From positions 62,001 through 126,000 of the forward strand of contig JAJQJQ010000091.1 of assembly GCA_028622995.1 (NCBI GenBank): a stretch of 64,000 nucleotides of DNA, written 5' to 3'. Source of the DNA: Panagrolaimus kolymaensis. Taxonomy: Eukaryota > Nematoda > Chromadorea > Rhabditida > Panagrolaimidae. Made by a program: the position numbers and the translations under genes. Positions 35,127-46,770 of this stretch are shown here, piece after piece. The notes under the pieces are model-generated. The model searched no databases. It was not told the DNA's origin and saw only the letters and a program-made list of their open reading frames with translations. Numbering within the stretch: the stretch's first letter is position 1; every line of letters begins with the position of its first letter.

Positions 35127-37860
35127 GTCGGAGAAATTCAAATGTAAATCTTTTTTATTCTTCCCTTTTTTTATAAAAAAATCTAATTATCGTTACACTT
35201 TGGTATCAGAAAACTATTTATTTTATTATGCTGTCGGTTTTAAAAAAATTTGTTACAAACAAATATATTCTTGAGTGACCTGGTAACAACGAAAATGCTT
35301 GGGTCAAAGGTTCAATAAATCAAAAATTGCGTAAAATTATTTAAAAGAAATTAAAGGATAAAATAGAATCAAATATTTGCGGTGTAATTTTTTTGTGGAT
35401 CTGCTGTTTATCAACAAAATAAAATGCATGCGCGTCAGCTTTTATTCATCCTTTGCAAATGTGCAACAGACGCACCAAATTCATTCGATTTTGTTTCATA
35501 CTAAAGTGGATAATAATTCAAAAAATACTATTTTATAACACCAGATATTTACAATTAGAGGATTATCTTTTCTAGCCGCTAGGCGCTAATATTTGCAACA
35601 GATGAAGTCACTTAAGTTGATGTCGTTCTTCACCAAAAAAAAAGAAGAAGGGCGACGACGAAGATGATCGAAAAGAAGAAGCTTCTTTTTTTTTATTTTT
35701 CAATGGTAGCGGCGACGATGGCGGCAGGTGCCATTTTTAGTATAAAAAAAGGCGGCATCCCGCTGCTTACAATCGAATAATGGCCTCATTGGATTGTTTC
35801 ATCGCGCAAGCAAAAAATTTAAAGACCAAAACATGTTATTTTGTAAAAATTTGTAACAAAAGAAAAAAATTGATGGAGAATATTCAAGACTTTGTATAGT
35901 CTTCTCTCACAAGAAGAGATGAGTCAAGAAGTCGAGAAGAACAGATGTGACCCTTAAGTATGAAACAATGATGACTTGTAATCATACACTTACTTATAAA
36001 AAAGAAAGATTCGTTCGTATGGTATAGTATTTGAGAGAAAGAGAAAGAGAGAGTTGATGATCTGTTAATCTACTTATAAAGTGAGTCCAAATGAAAACAT
36101 CATCAATTCAAAAATATGAATTCATGAGATAGCATTGTAGTTAATTTGGAGATACTGTAGCAGTTAAAAATAAGGAAAAATAAATATTTCTCCAAATATT
36201 TTTTAAATAAAAACATTTGATATCTGCAACTTATTGTATGAGCCAAGATACTGTAATTCTTTCAGGAAAAATGATTTTGAATTTATTCTTTAAAAAAAGA
36301 CAATTAAGAAAGTATTGAAAAGTGGAACAAATTTGATGACCCGTTATTTCTTTGAAAAAAAAAACTACAGTACTTTCAAACCAAAAAAAAATTCCAGCTG
36401 TGAAATCACATTTCTATTTGGTCATTTTCGACATTACATTAGTTTTGTCTTCCTCGTCTTCTTTTTAACACCAAAGTGTTTAGAAGAAAAAAAAACAATA
36501 AGCCGACAAAAAAAAAGTTAAAAGAAAAACATTTAACCCAAATTTAACTATGAATGAAATTGGATTCGCCTCCATTTATTTTTTCTAAAAGGCGGTGATT
36601 AACGGTTTCGATTTACGCTTCTTTTCTTTATTTGAAAAGGCGACGACAACAAAGTCATGACCGGACATGTCAACATTTTGCGCATCTTTCCTTTTTTTAA
36701 TAGGAAAAATACGATAATCATTTTTGGATCAAATTTAAAATTTTGGTTTGATCCAAAAAAAGAAAGAAAACAATGGTTTTACGCATGGCATGATTTTCAT
36801 ATGGGCAGAATTTTTTTAACCTTTAAAAAACTTAGAAATAAATATTTTAAAACTTTTATAAATCTTTCCTCAAACTAAAGAAACTTTTAGAAGACAATAA
36901 GCTTATTTCCTTCGTCCATTTTTTAGATGACTAAAAAAATTTCTATCCTATCAACTTTTCAAACAATAATAAGTAATATTTTTTCCGTCACATTTTTCAT
37001 TCATTCATAATTCTTTTTTCAGTATTGTTGTCAAGATTTCTTGACAAACAACAATTTTTTAACCCAATTTTTCATGGCATCCATGAAAAAAAAGAAAAGA
37101 AGAAGGCAGTCGTTAATATTTTTTAATTCACTATTTTTCTTAGAGTTTATTTTCTCCTTAAATGTTGAGTCGATTTTTCATTGCGCAACATGGATCGTAA
37201 TCCCATTGAAATAACAATTGCATATATGAGCGAGATAACTAACTAACTATAACTGACCGTTGTGTATTTTTTTACAAGTGAAGAAAAAGGTGTGAATGAG
37301 ATCGCACATGCAGCAGAGGATTAAGCATCGTAATCGGTGACTTCATTGTTTTTAAGACAAAATAAGGTGAACATGAAATTTGCAAAAGAGTTATGCTTTC
37401 CGGAAAAAAAAAAAACAAATGCAAAATCAACAAATATGTAATTGCTGAAGCAGAAAGCAAATGGGAAAAATTCATCGTTTCCACTTAAGGTCATCTTGAG
37501 TATTTGAGTAAAAAAACGATAGACGTAGATTACGACATAAAGCAAGTGATAATCTGGATATAAGAAAAGTGAAAACAAATATAAAAAAGTAAAGTGGATA
37601 AAAATATGAGTAAAATGATGGAGGAAAAAAGCAAGCAACAAATCCAAAAAATAATTGTTACTGTAGCTTTCTATAAAAATAAGATTTTGTTTGGGAAGAG
37701 TAAAATTTTATTTTTTCATTAATATAAATTGTTTGTCACTTAAAAATCATTTAAACAAAAATTTAAAAAAGACAATTAATTTTTTAAAAACACAAACAAA
37801 CGCAAAAATTAAGAAGACCAGTGTGTATTTGAAAACTCACATTTTTTTAAACAATATTTT
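35127..37860. other. 2.7-kb non-coding region between the transposon and the bHLH gene
   Basis: No coding exon is supported. It has a GA-rich stretch near 36030-36053, a CGACG-rich patch near 35650-35725, and otherwise AT-rich DNA. The right end is the 3' flank of the bHLH gene, which is on the minus strand. Confidence 0.4.
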
Positions 37861-39120
37861 TTAAGATACAGTATTTGATAATAAACATTTAACGCAAAGA
37901 CAAATGCCATTATTCCCGCAACTTTTTGAGCAAAAACTTGAAATTTGAGATGAAGGCATTAAACCTAAAGTTGGAGGGCCACCACCACCATTACCTCCAC
38001 GTTGTTGAGGTAAAAAGGAACCGACAGCAGCCGCAGCAGCTACTTGTTGATGTAAAAAATTCGGCAAAAGGTGAGGGAAATTAGAAAAAAAGGCTGCCGC
38101 TGCATTGAATTGCGGCGCTGGATCAAGTGGCGGTGGTGGAAGCGGCGGGGGTGCTGTTGCCCTTTGGGTTGATGATACTTTGGATAATGATTTTGATTCC
38201 AAAATTGAAGAGTTGGACGGTGGTGAAGGAATTGAAACGGGAATGGAAAGCGGCGGCACTGATACACCCAAATCCAAAAGCTTCTTTCGAAGAGCATCAT
38301 TTTCTTCTCCCATTTTATAAATCCTTAAAAATAAAAATTATAAACATAAGAAAAATAATCAAAGACATAAAAAAGTGAGATTGTTCATCACTGAGTTATG
38401 AAAGGTTGACATTGGACTAAGTCTTTTATAGGATATATATCAGTTATGCGGTTGTTTGAAAAATATAAATTTAAACAAAAATTTCTGATTAAAATTATAT
38501 TAATCTTAATTTTAAAAGTTTGTATTTTTTAACACTTATAGTAATACAGATATCCCAATATTATTATTGTAGTTTAATAGTAAAGAGAAAGTAGCAAAGA
38601 ATGAGTAAAAAGATTTAAAAATGGTAATGAAATAATTTAGAAGAAAGCCAATAACTTCTGTGAAAATTTAATAAACAAATCACTCACCAATCTGCTGCAG
38701 TTTCAATGGTATGAATTTTGCTTAATTTTCGAGAATTAGGAGCTTTTGAATGGGGTAATGATGTTCGAAGTTTTTCCAAAGCAATATTTAAATTATGCAT
38801 TCGTTTTCTTTCACGCGAATTAATACATTGCCGAAGTTTATCTTGTTCTTCTGGATCAAGATTCAACAATCGGTTTTTGGCTTTTTCATTTGAAGATCGA
38901 CGTTTTCGAACATATGGTTCTAATTGGCCCTCTTCCATGATCAATGAAACCGATCTCTGGAAACAAAAATAATTTTATTTTATTTTTTAAAACAAAACTA
39001 CAGTAACATAATAATACATACCGATTTTTTACTAACAAATGAATCATCTGAATCTGTGCTTCCAGCTCGTTTACGAGAATCTGATGATGAAGAAGCTGAA
39101 GATAAAATTTCACCATTCAT
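37861..39120 (-). CDS. bHLH transcription factor, Olig/bHLHe22-23 type
   Basis: Three exons on the minus strand: 39120-39022, 38956-38688 and 38323-37861; 276 residues. The bHLH domain is at about residues 74-127: LRQCINSRERKRMHNLNIAL (basic region and helix 1), then a loop with the family's RKLSKI at the start of helix 2. INSRERKRMHxLN is characteristic of the Olig/Beta3 group, which in C. elegans comprises hlh-17, hlh-31 and hlh-32. Helix 2 is split by the second intron after TAAD and resumes as WIYKMGEEND, with a short leucine-containing extension. The C-terminal half is Pro/Ala-rich with glycine runs, and ends in a Cys-rich SCGNNGICLCVKC segment. The N-terminus has Ser runs and a KKSRSV basic patch. 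Expected role: nuclear E-box factor in nervous system development. Confidence 0.88.
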
Positions 39121-39476
39121 TTTTATTTTTCTGCCAATATTTAGTTTTAGAATCAACCATACATAAAATGGATAAAATCCAGATTGCAACAGTTCATCCT
39201 TTTTTAGTCACATCCATCCTCTTTTTTTACTCAAGTACAAAAAAGGAAAAAAGGAAGGCGGAGCATAAAGAAATGATTGGATCCAAACGCAAGCGGCAAC
39301 ACAAGTTCGCCCATTTCTGTGAACAAATTTATTCCGTTTTTCTTTCTTCTTTTTTTCATCCTTGATAGTTTGTTTTACAAAAAATTTATGAGGCTAATAA
39401 ATTTACCGTTTTCAAAAAATAAAATAAAACAAATCAAAGTTTTTTTTCTCTAAAATAAATGAAAAAAGTGTGAAAT

Positions 39477-40663
39477 TTATTTGAGTCGAAGGAAACCATG
39501 TGATTCGGGATATTGAGGAAGATTAAGATCATATTTTCTTGCAAGGGACTCAGGAACAAATCTTCCACCCAAAAAATGTGCTTGGCCTTCAAAATGGTGA
39601 GCACAAAGTTTCGGAGCTGTCAGCGATATTAAAGCATCAGGAGCAATAGACGGGATCCCAGCAAGTGGTCCTTTTTCAACATCCCAACCTATAAAAATAA
39701 TACATATATCATAATTTTAAAGGTATATATTTCAACGAATTTTTGTCATTTGTATTTGCATTTTAAATTTAAAAAGAAAGTAATAAAATCAATGGGATTC
39801 ACAAAAGTCAGGGACATTTTTTGTAAGAGTGGAAGAGAGATTAGTCTCCGAAAAAAAAAACATGGAAAAATTTCTGTGTCGACATAAAAATTATTGGATT
39901 AGGGCTGATTTATATTTTTTTGGATTGTTCGCAAACAATTCAAAAACAAACTTGATCCATACTAATTTTAGGTCAAACATGAACATGAAATTTCCTTTTC
40001 TAATTAACACATTATCGTTAAAATTACCTGAAGGAATGTCGATGGAAAAAATTGGTAATTTTGACTGTTGAGAAATTAAAAGTTTGAGAATATTATCAAA
40101 TGGTTCACGAAGTGGTGGTTTAAAGCTGAAACCAAACATTGCGTCAACGACAAGTGAAAATGAGTTGAGGTCAGATGGCATTGTTTCAAGATAAGGAATA
40201 TCCATTAATGAGGTTTGTTTCACAAGACGTTGCATTAATTCTGATTTTGATTGTTTAGGATAAAGAATTTCTGGAGAATAACCCTAAAATTTAAAACACT
40301 GTCGTGAAGGTTAGGATAATCATTCTTGCATAATGAAAAACAACAATAAAAAGAACTAACAAAAAGTTTTAAATGTCGAGCACAAACAAGCCCATCGCCA
40401 CCATTGTTTCCAGGACCAGAAATAACCAAAACTTTACATTTAGGATAAAGACTATAAATTGCTTGGGCACAAGATAAACCAGCAAGTTCCATCAATTGAT
40501 CAACGCTGAATCCAAATTCATTAAAAAGTTCTTTATCAATATTTATTGCTTCTTCTTGCCCAAGATATTTGATTCCTTTATTATTTGTATCAGCGGAAGA
40601 AGCCATTCTAATAAATTGCTTTTTTATTGAATTTGCAATAAATTTGTTAAAGGTTCTTATCAT
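39477..40663 (-). CDS. NAXE: NAD(P)H-hydrate epimerase
   Basis: Three exons on the minus strand: 40663-40361, 40283-40028 and 39688-39477; 256 residues. The enzyme interconverts R and S forms of damaged NADHX/NADPHX so that the dehydratase can repair them. The YjeF N-terminal (Rossmann-like) signatures are present: [19 protein letters not shown], the binding loop [34 protein letters not shown], and [16 protein letters not shown]. The first ATG gives the basic, acid-free leader [19 protein letters not shown], a good mitochondrial targeting peptide, and a second in-frame ATG at residue 20 (MASSAD) would give a cytosolic form. An acceptor TTTTATAG lies just upstream of the first ATG. There is no fused dehydratase domain, as is usual in animals. 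Confidence 0.95.
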
Positions 40664-43270
40664 AACCCTATAAAATGGTTTAATTTATTATTGTAGTAAC
40701 ATATTTCATGTATGTATTTTTGGAGGATTTTTGTCCTCTCTATTATTATTTATCAAATAAAATGGAATCAATAAAAGGCATGTCAAAATTAAGTAAAAAA
40801 TAAAATAGAAATTAAAGTTATAGGGGTAAAAGATTTTTTGAAATAAATTTAAAATAAAACTGGATTTTTTTTATATTTCGTATGTCTCCATTTTTTACCA
40901 ACTCCAAGCAAGGATCAATTCCTTGCCTTTCTTTAGCCTTATCCCTTTAGTTTTTTTTGTTGCCAAACTACTACTTACTCTCTAACTCATTTGAGCAAAA
41001 GAAAGACATTTACAAGCGACAAAAGCAAAAAAGAGAGAGAGAAAAAAGAAAGCAAGACTTTAAAAGCTAAAAACAGAAGAGCCTTATAAATCCCCGCTGC
41101 TATAGCTCAGGAAAGCAAGCTTGTGTGTAAAACATCACGTTTTTTAGTATTTCTTTTTTAACAAAGTCTTCCTTCATTTTTTTCATACTTATAATAAAGA
41201 ACTTCATATTTTTAGCCTTTTGTTGCTGCGCAAGAATTGATTCAAATTAATAAAAGTGGATGGATGTATTTGAAAGCCATTTTATAATAGCTTTCAATAA
41301 TTATTATAAAAAATAAACTTTGGATGTTTCTCATATTTCAATTTAGTGTTACATAAAACTTCGTTGCAATATTTTCTAATTTTCGTACCCTTTAATTATG
41401 CCAAAAATTACTGTAACCTTAATTCGCCATCATAATATTTCTTAATAATAAAAGTTAGACTTTTAGCAAGCTTAAAATGTGATTATACTACGCCTCCCTC
41501 ATATAAAGCCTTTTCTTCCAAACAAATTTTTTTTTTGTTGCAAAGATATATCATTGTTAATTAAGCCTAGATTAAAAATGAGTTGAAAACAATTTGCAAA
41601 GGTAATGTACTTCGTTTTTAATTTATTCGTTTGAATGAAACAGCTTTTTAATAACACATACATTGAAAGGAAGCCATAACTAGGAGAAGAAGAAGAAAAA
41701 AAAAATGAAGCCTAGAGCAGTTCATTTCCGGACAAAAAAAAATTCTCTTACTTTCTTATGCGACAAAAAAGAAAAATATCTTCCCCACTTTTTTCGCCAC
41801 TTTAAAAAAAGCCAAACAAAACTCGAAGAAAAAAGTGTTTTTTGTTTTGTGTTTTACTAGAAATAATTGAAATAGCTGTTATAACCGAATGAAGAAGATG
41901 TGAAAAAAACGTGGAAAAAAATATGAAACCACATTTAAAAAAAAACACAAACAAACGAAAAAATATTATATATAAACGTTTAGTTTGTTTTATTGAAATA
42001 AAAAAAATTGGCTTATGTTAGTGTATGGTTGTGAGTGAGTGATAATAGACGGAAAAATAAACAAGTTGTTATTGATTAGTGTTATTGGTATTATTGTAGT
42101 TCAAAACAATTTTAATAAAAAAAATAATCAGCGTAGTTGCTCGCTATCGAGAGAGACAATATTGGTCTTACGTGGAATCGATCAAGCAACGTTTTTTTTT
42201 GTCTGCTCTGATTTTTTCATCTCTCTTTCATTCGTCTCTTTTTTTTTTGTTTGAAATTGGAAACAACAAAAATTGAAAAAAAAATTCCTATGTCTTGTTC
42301 GTGTTTTATCTCTGGGCTTTAATTTTTTTTAAATGTTAACTTTATCCACCCTAATATGAAAATTATTTTGATGTTTACCAAGTTTAGTCCACACTTTTTT
42401 CTTATTCGAGAGTGCGCGTATTTGTCGTCGTCTGTTTCATTTTGTGTGTGAGAGAAAGTAGTGAGCGAAAAAAACTAAGAAGAGGGAAGAGATAGAAAAA
42501 AAAATACGCGGTTGTGTGTGTTGGGCTGTTGGATGATGTCGATCGATGGACGGCTGCCCAGGACGGGCGGCGCCGCCACTGGCATTTTTTTGTGCTTGAA
42601 AAATATTTTTCACGAGAATTTTTTTTGCTGCTTGCTTGTTATGACAATGATTTCTGGCATTTTTTTAACAATAAAAAGGTTGTAATATAACTGTTAAAAT
42701 TAATAAAAAGCAATTGTCATGTGATGGTTTATTGGTCCAAGAATTATATTTGACATGCGCATAGCAAAAAACAACACCAGTGTACCAAACTGATGTGTTT
42801 TTTTGTTCATTTTCTTTCCTGTAGGCTGTATTTTATTCAATTTTGACTTTTTTGTCCTTTTTTTTCCGCTTGTGACATTATTTTTTTCTCTATCAAATTG
42901 TGATTGCTTTTGCTTCTCCGACCTTACAGCATTGTAGCTGTAGCAAAATGGAATTGTCTTTCATTTGCTCGCTTGCGCGATCGATCACAAAATAATGTGA
43001 AACAATAATGAAAGACTATGAAAAAAGTTTTGTTTGCTTTGAAAAAATGCTTTTCATTCATTTGTTTTGTAAAATTTGAACACGAGATTCGCGATTTTAT
43101 TTTTACGGATGTAATATTTATTATAAGCATATGCGTGTTATCCTATTTTTTTCAACTGTTTGATTATTTACTTAATTTTCTTTCTTTTTTAGTGCCGAAA
43201 CTGATACGGTGCCAACTTGCTTCAATTAACGCCATATATTCAACGGCGTGAAGAATAGCGCTAGTTGCGC
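40664..43270. other. 2.6-kb divergent intergenic region, NAXE to GSK-3
   Basis: This region holds the promoters of NAXE (left, minus) and GSK-3 (right, plus). No coding exon is supported. It includes GA-rich tracts near 41030-41055 and a short GC-rich island at about 42536-42585 with the 12-bp palindrome GGCGGCGCCGCC at 42566-42577. An acceptor TTTCTTTTTTAG at about 43181-43192 lies about 80 bases before the GSK-3 ATG and is the likely trans-splice or 5' leader splice site. Confidence 0.45.
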
Positions 43271-45009
43271 ATGCAAAACGATCAATCAAAGCTGACCGGC
43301 GAGTCCTCCGAACAACTTCAAAAATCAGCAACAACGGCGACCATTGACTCTACAAAACAGCCTGGTGTGCAAGCCGCATCTGAAGCAGCCGCCACCATTC
43401 AGGCTAACAGTGCTTCATCGACGCCTTTGGCGCCGATACCCATTGCCACGGGTAATATTTTTCCTACGAGTGGCGGGGTAAGGCGTGAAATGACATCTGT
43501 GATTGCATCAACTAATTCGAAACCTGAACGATGTGTCGAAGTCAAATATTCAAATGTTCGAGTTGTTGGTAATGGGTATGTCTATTTATTCTTTGTTGTA
43601 ATTATTATCGAATTATTTCGTTTTCAGCTCATTTGGTGTTGTTTATGTTGCTCGTCTTTCTGATTCTGGCGAACCTGTTGCAATCAAAAAAGTTTTACAA
43701 GATAAACGCTATAAGAACCGGGAACTACAAATTATGAGAAAACTTGAACATCAAGTAAGTTTTATTGCCTCTTTTTATCGTCTTTATAGTTGTATTTCAA
43801 AAGATGTTAAGTTTTGTATATGTAATCTTATCTCTTCCTTTTTAGAACATTGTCAAATTACTCTACTTCTTTTTTTTGAACAGTGATGGTCGTGATGATT
43901 TGTATTTGAATCTTATTCTCGAATTTGTTCCTGAAACCGTTTATCGTGTTGCAAGACAATATTCTAAACAACGACAACAAGTTCCAATGATTTATGTACG
44001 TTTGTACACATATCAGGTTAGTAGCTCTTATCTTCTTTTTAAAGCGTATTCTAATTATCTTACTATTTAGCTTTTCCGTGCATTAGCATACATTCATCAT
44101 GTCGGTGTTTGTCACAGGTAACTTTATAAAGAAAATATGGAGAAAAGAAAACAAATTCATATGACTTTTTTTAGGGATATAAAGCCTCAAAATCTTCTTA
44201 TTGATCCTGAATCTGGTGTCTTGAAGCTGTGTGATTTTGGCTCTGCAAAATTTTTAATCCGCGGTGAACCTAATGTAAGATTGCATATTGTCGTTTAGTT
44301 TATTTAACTTCATACCTTTCAGGTTTCTTACATTTGTTCACGTTATTATCGAGCGCCTGAGTTAATATTTGGATCAACAAATTATACAAATAGTATCGAT
44401 GTATGGTCAGGTGGCACAGTATTAGCTGAATTATTATTGGGACATCCTATATTCCCTGGTGATAGTGGCGTTGATCAGCTTGTTGAAATTATCAAGGTTT
44501 GTTTTTTTTATTGTTCTTTATGAATATATCTTACCTTTAATTTTTAGCTTCTTGGTACACCTTCTCGTGAACAAATTCAACAAATGAATCCAAACTATCG
44601 TGAATTCAGATTTCCATCAATTCGAGCGCATTCTTGGTCACGTGTTTTTCGATCCGCAACTCCACCAGAAGCAATTGATCTTGTTTCCAAGTTACTTGAA
44701 TATAATCCTGCTGGTCGATTAACTCCTCTTCAAACCTGTGCACATCCTTTCCTCGATGAACTTCGTAATCCAAACACCAGACTTCCTAATGGTAGACCTT
44801 TGCCACCATTATTTGATTTTACACCACAAGAATTGGGTATTGAACCATCACTTAATCGTTCTTTGATTCCTGGTTATAATGGTACACCTCCTGCAGCTGG
44901 AACTGGAACTAGTGGAACATCAAGTGGTCAAGCAGCGAACAACAGTGCAACAGGAAGCAATTCTCAAAGCACCGAAAGTGGAAATGGTACTGCAGCTACT
45001 CAAGAATAA
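43271..45009 (+). CDS. gsk-3: Glycogen synthase kinase 3 (Shaggy)
   Basis: Seven exons: 43271-43575, 43628-43754, 43846-44016, 44071-44117, 44175-44274, 44323-44496 and 44548-45009; 461 residues. Kinase signatures in order: the glycine loop [18 protein letters not shown] with Lys122, the axin/FRAT-type [17 protein letters not shown] region, [26 protein letters not shown], and the activation loop [16 protein letters not shown], whose tyrosine (equivalent to Tyr216 of human GSK3B) is autophosphorylated. The sequence after the kinase domain is Gly/Ser/Thr/Asn-rich. GSK-3 acts in Wnt signalling, glycogen metabolism and polarity. The N-terminal about 90 residues are Ala/Ser/Thr-rich and lack the RPRTTSF site through which Akt inhibits vertebrate GSK3B. 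The ATG was chosen because it is the first in frame after the acceptor at about 43192. Confidence 0.97.
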
Positions 45010-46770
45010 CTCTGATGATTTGCTTAATGTTTGCCATTCATGTTTTTCTTTCTCTGGTTGTCTATGTTTCGTTCTGATTTGTTTCTATATTGTATTTCTT
45101 ATAAGGCTCTTATTATTATTTCTTATTTGCTAGGTTAGCAACTATCAACGCGGTCTTCTCATTTTTTGTTTTTTTTACATGATTCAAGACTGATTCACCC
45201 GTGTATCTATGTTCCCATTTTTATCTTTAAATGGTTTTTTTCTCGTAGTGTTATTTGATATAAATAAAAGGATAAAATATATATTTGTAGTGAAGGAATT
45301 TTTTTGTATTTGTGTTGTTATGTGATGTGCTTGTTTTACTTGCATATGTTTTTCGATGAAAGGCTATTTGTTTTTTAAAAAATGAAAGCATTATCAATCA
45401 TTTGGTACAAAAGAGAGAGTTAGAGTATTTTTAAAAGGTTCGTATATGCGATACATGTTTATGCAATAAATAGGCTAACAAAGTATTAGATTATGTCATA
45501 ATGAAACTCATATGGACTTGGAAAAAAATCTTTCATGACAACATACCCATTATAAAAGTGCTATTTAATATGCGATTGAAAATAATACCAATGTTTATTT
45601 CCGATTTTACATTTAATCATTCATTTGATAACAATGATGGTTTGAATATGAAAGAGCCAAAAAGAAAACAAGCTAATGGCGATTTCAAGCAAAATTTTCT
45701 TGTGAAAGATAAAATTATCAAAGGTTACATACATACATATTTGTTTGTAAGGTTTAATAACATTTCATCGTTTTTAACTATCAAATATGCATTTAATAAA
45801 GTAATAATTTTTTTAAATTGTAACGCAATATTTTTCGTTTTGTTTAAAAGATAAATTGTTTGATTTATCATACTGAATGAAAAGCCTCCATTTTGAAGAA
45901 TAACAAAATCAATTTTTAAAGATGCAGCATTTTATTTTTTCATCCAATAAAAACCGCCTATTTTTTAATTTGGTAACAATCACAAAAAGGCGTTCATTAA
46001 AAACTTAATTATGTTTGTATAAAAGAAGAAAAGAAACAGAAAATCGTCATCTCACAATAACTTCCACTACCATTTGTGTGTTTGTATTGCTGCTGGTTTT
46101 CAAAGTTACGTTATAAACTCGCGACGGCGACAACAACAACTACGAAGATAAATAAAGAGAAAGAAGGACGGCGACAAAAGAGCGTTGCGCAGCAGTCAAC
46201 TATCATATAAATAATCAGTCTTTATCAATCACTTTTTTAATGAAATTTTTACTACCAGACTTTGAAGGAAAATAAAAAAAGGACCAAACCAAAAAGTTAT
46301 CAGTGATTGCTCCCTTTTCTTAGCGTCAATCAGCGGTAGCAGCAGTCGATGGATTTGATTGGGTGTTTTTTTTTGTTGCAAAAAACTTTCCTTTTAATTT
46401 GCGTTTTTATCTGAACTTCAATGATTTTTAAAGTTGAAAATGTTTAAGTTTTTAATATCAAAAGTTGTTACTGTTTTTTGTATTTAAAATCCAAAAAGAA
46501 TATAATGATAAAGAAAATTTTGTTGATTTTCATGCATGGTGAACGTGTGTCGCACGTCATGTCCCTTTTTTCTCATTTTATTTTAATCATTCGATAACAA
46601 TCACTTTTCTTTTCTCTCGTGTCTCTGTTTATTCTTCATTGTTTTACTGATTTTACCTTTTTATTTTAAAGAATTAAACGTAATTACATCACTTTGAAAG
46701 CAACAAATATCATTCAAAGCTACGGTTATTTGCTCAAAGATTTGGTTAATCCTTTCTTTGTCCGACAAAG
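45010..46770. other. Non-coding region between GSK-3 and the NFAT5-like gene
   Basis: GSK-3 3' flank (AATAAA near 45262) followed by the upstream region of the Rel-homology gene. A frame at 45501-45854 is open but AT-rich and domain-free, so it is not called. A CGACAAC-rich patch lies near 46120-46200. Nothing else was recognised. Confidence 0.45.

Noticed and set aside
36030..36053. GA-rich tract as a promoter element
   Set aside because: GA and T tracts are common throughout the non-coding DNA of this window and no gene start follows.
37321..37647. 108-codon minus-strand frame
   Set aside because: Phe/Leu/His-rich translation of A-rich DNA with no splice or domain support.
45501..45854. 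117-codon open frame between GSK-3 and the NFAT5-like gene
   Set aside because: Composition is Ile/Phe/Asn/Lys-rich as expected of AT-rich DNA, with no domain, no splice partners and no acceptor before the ATG.
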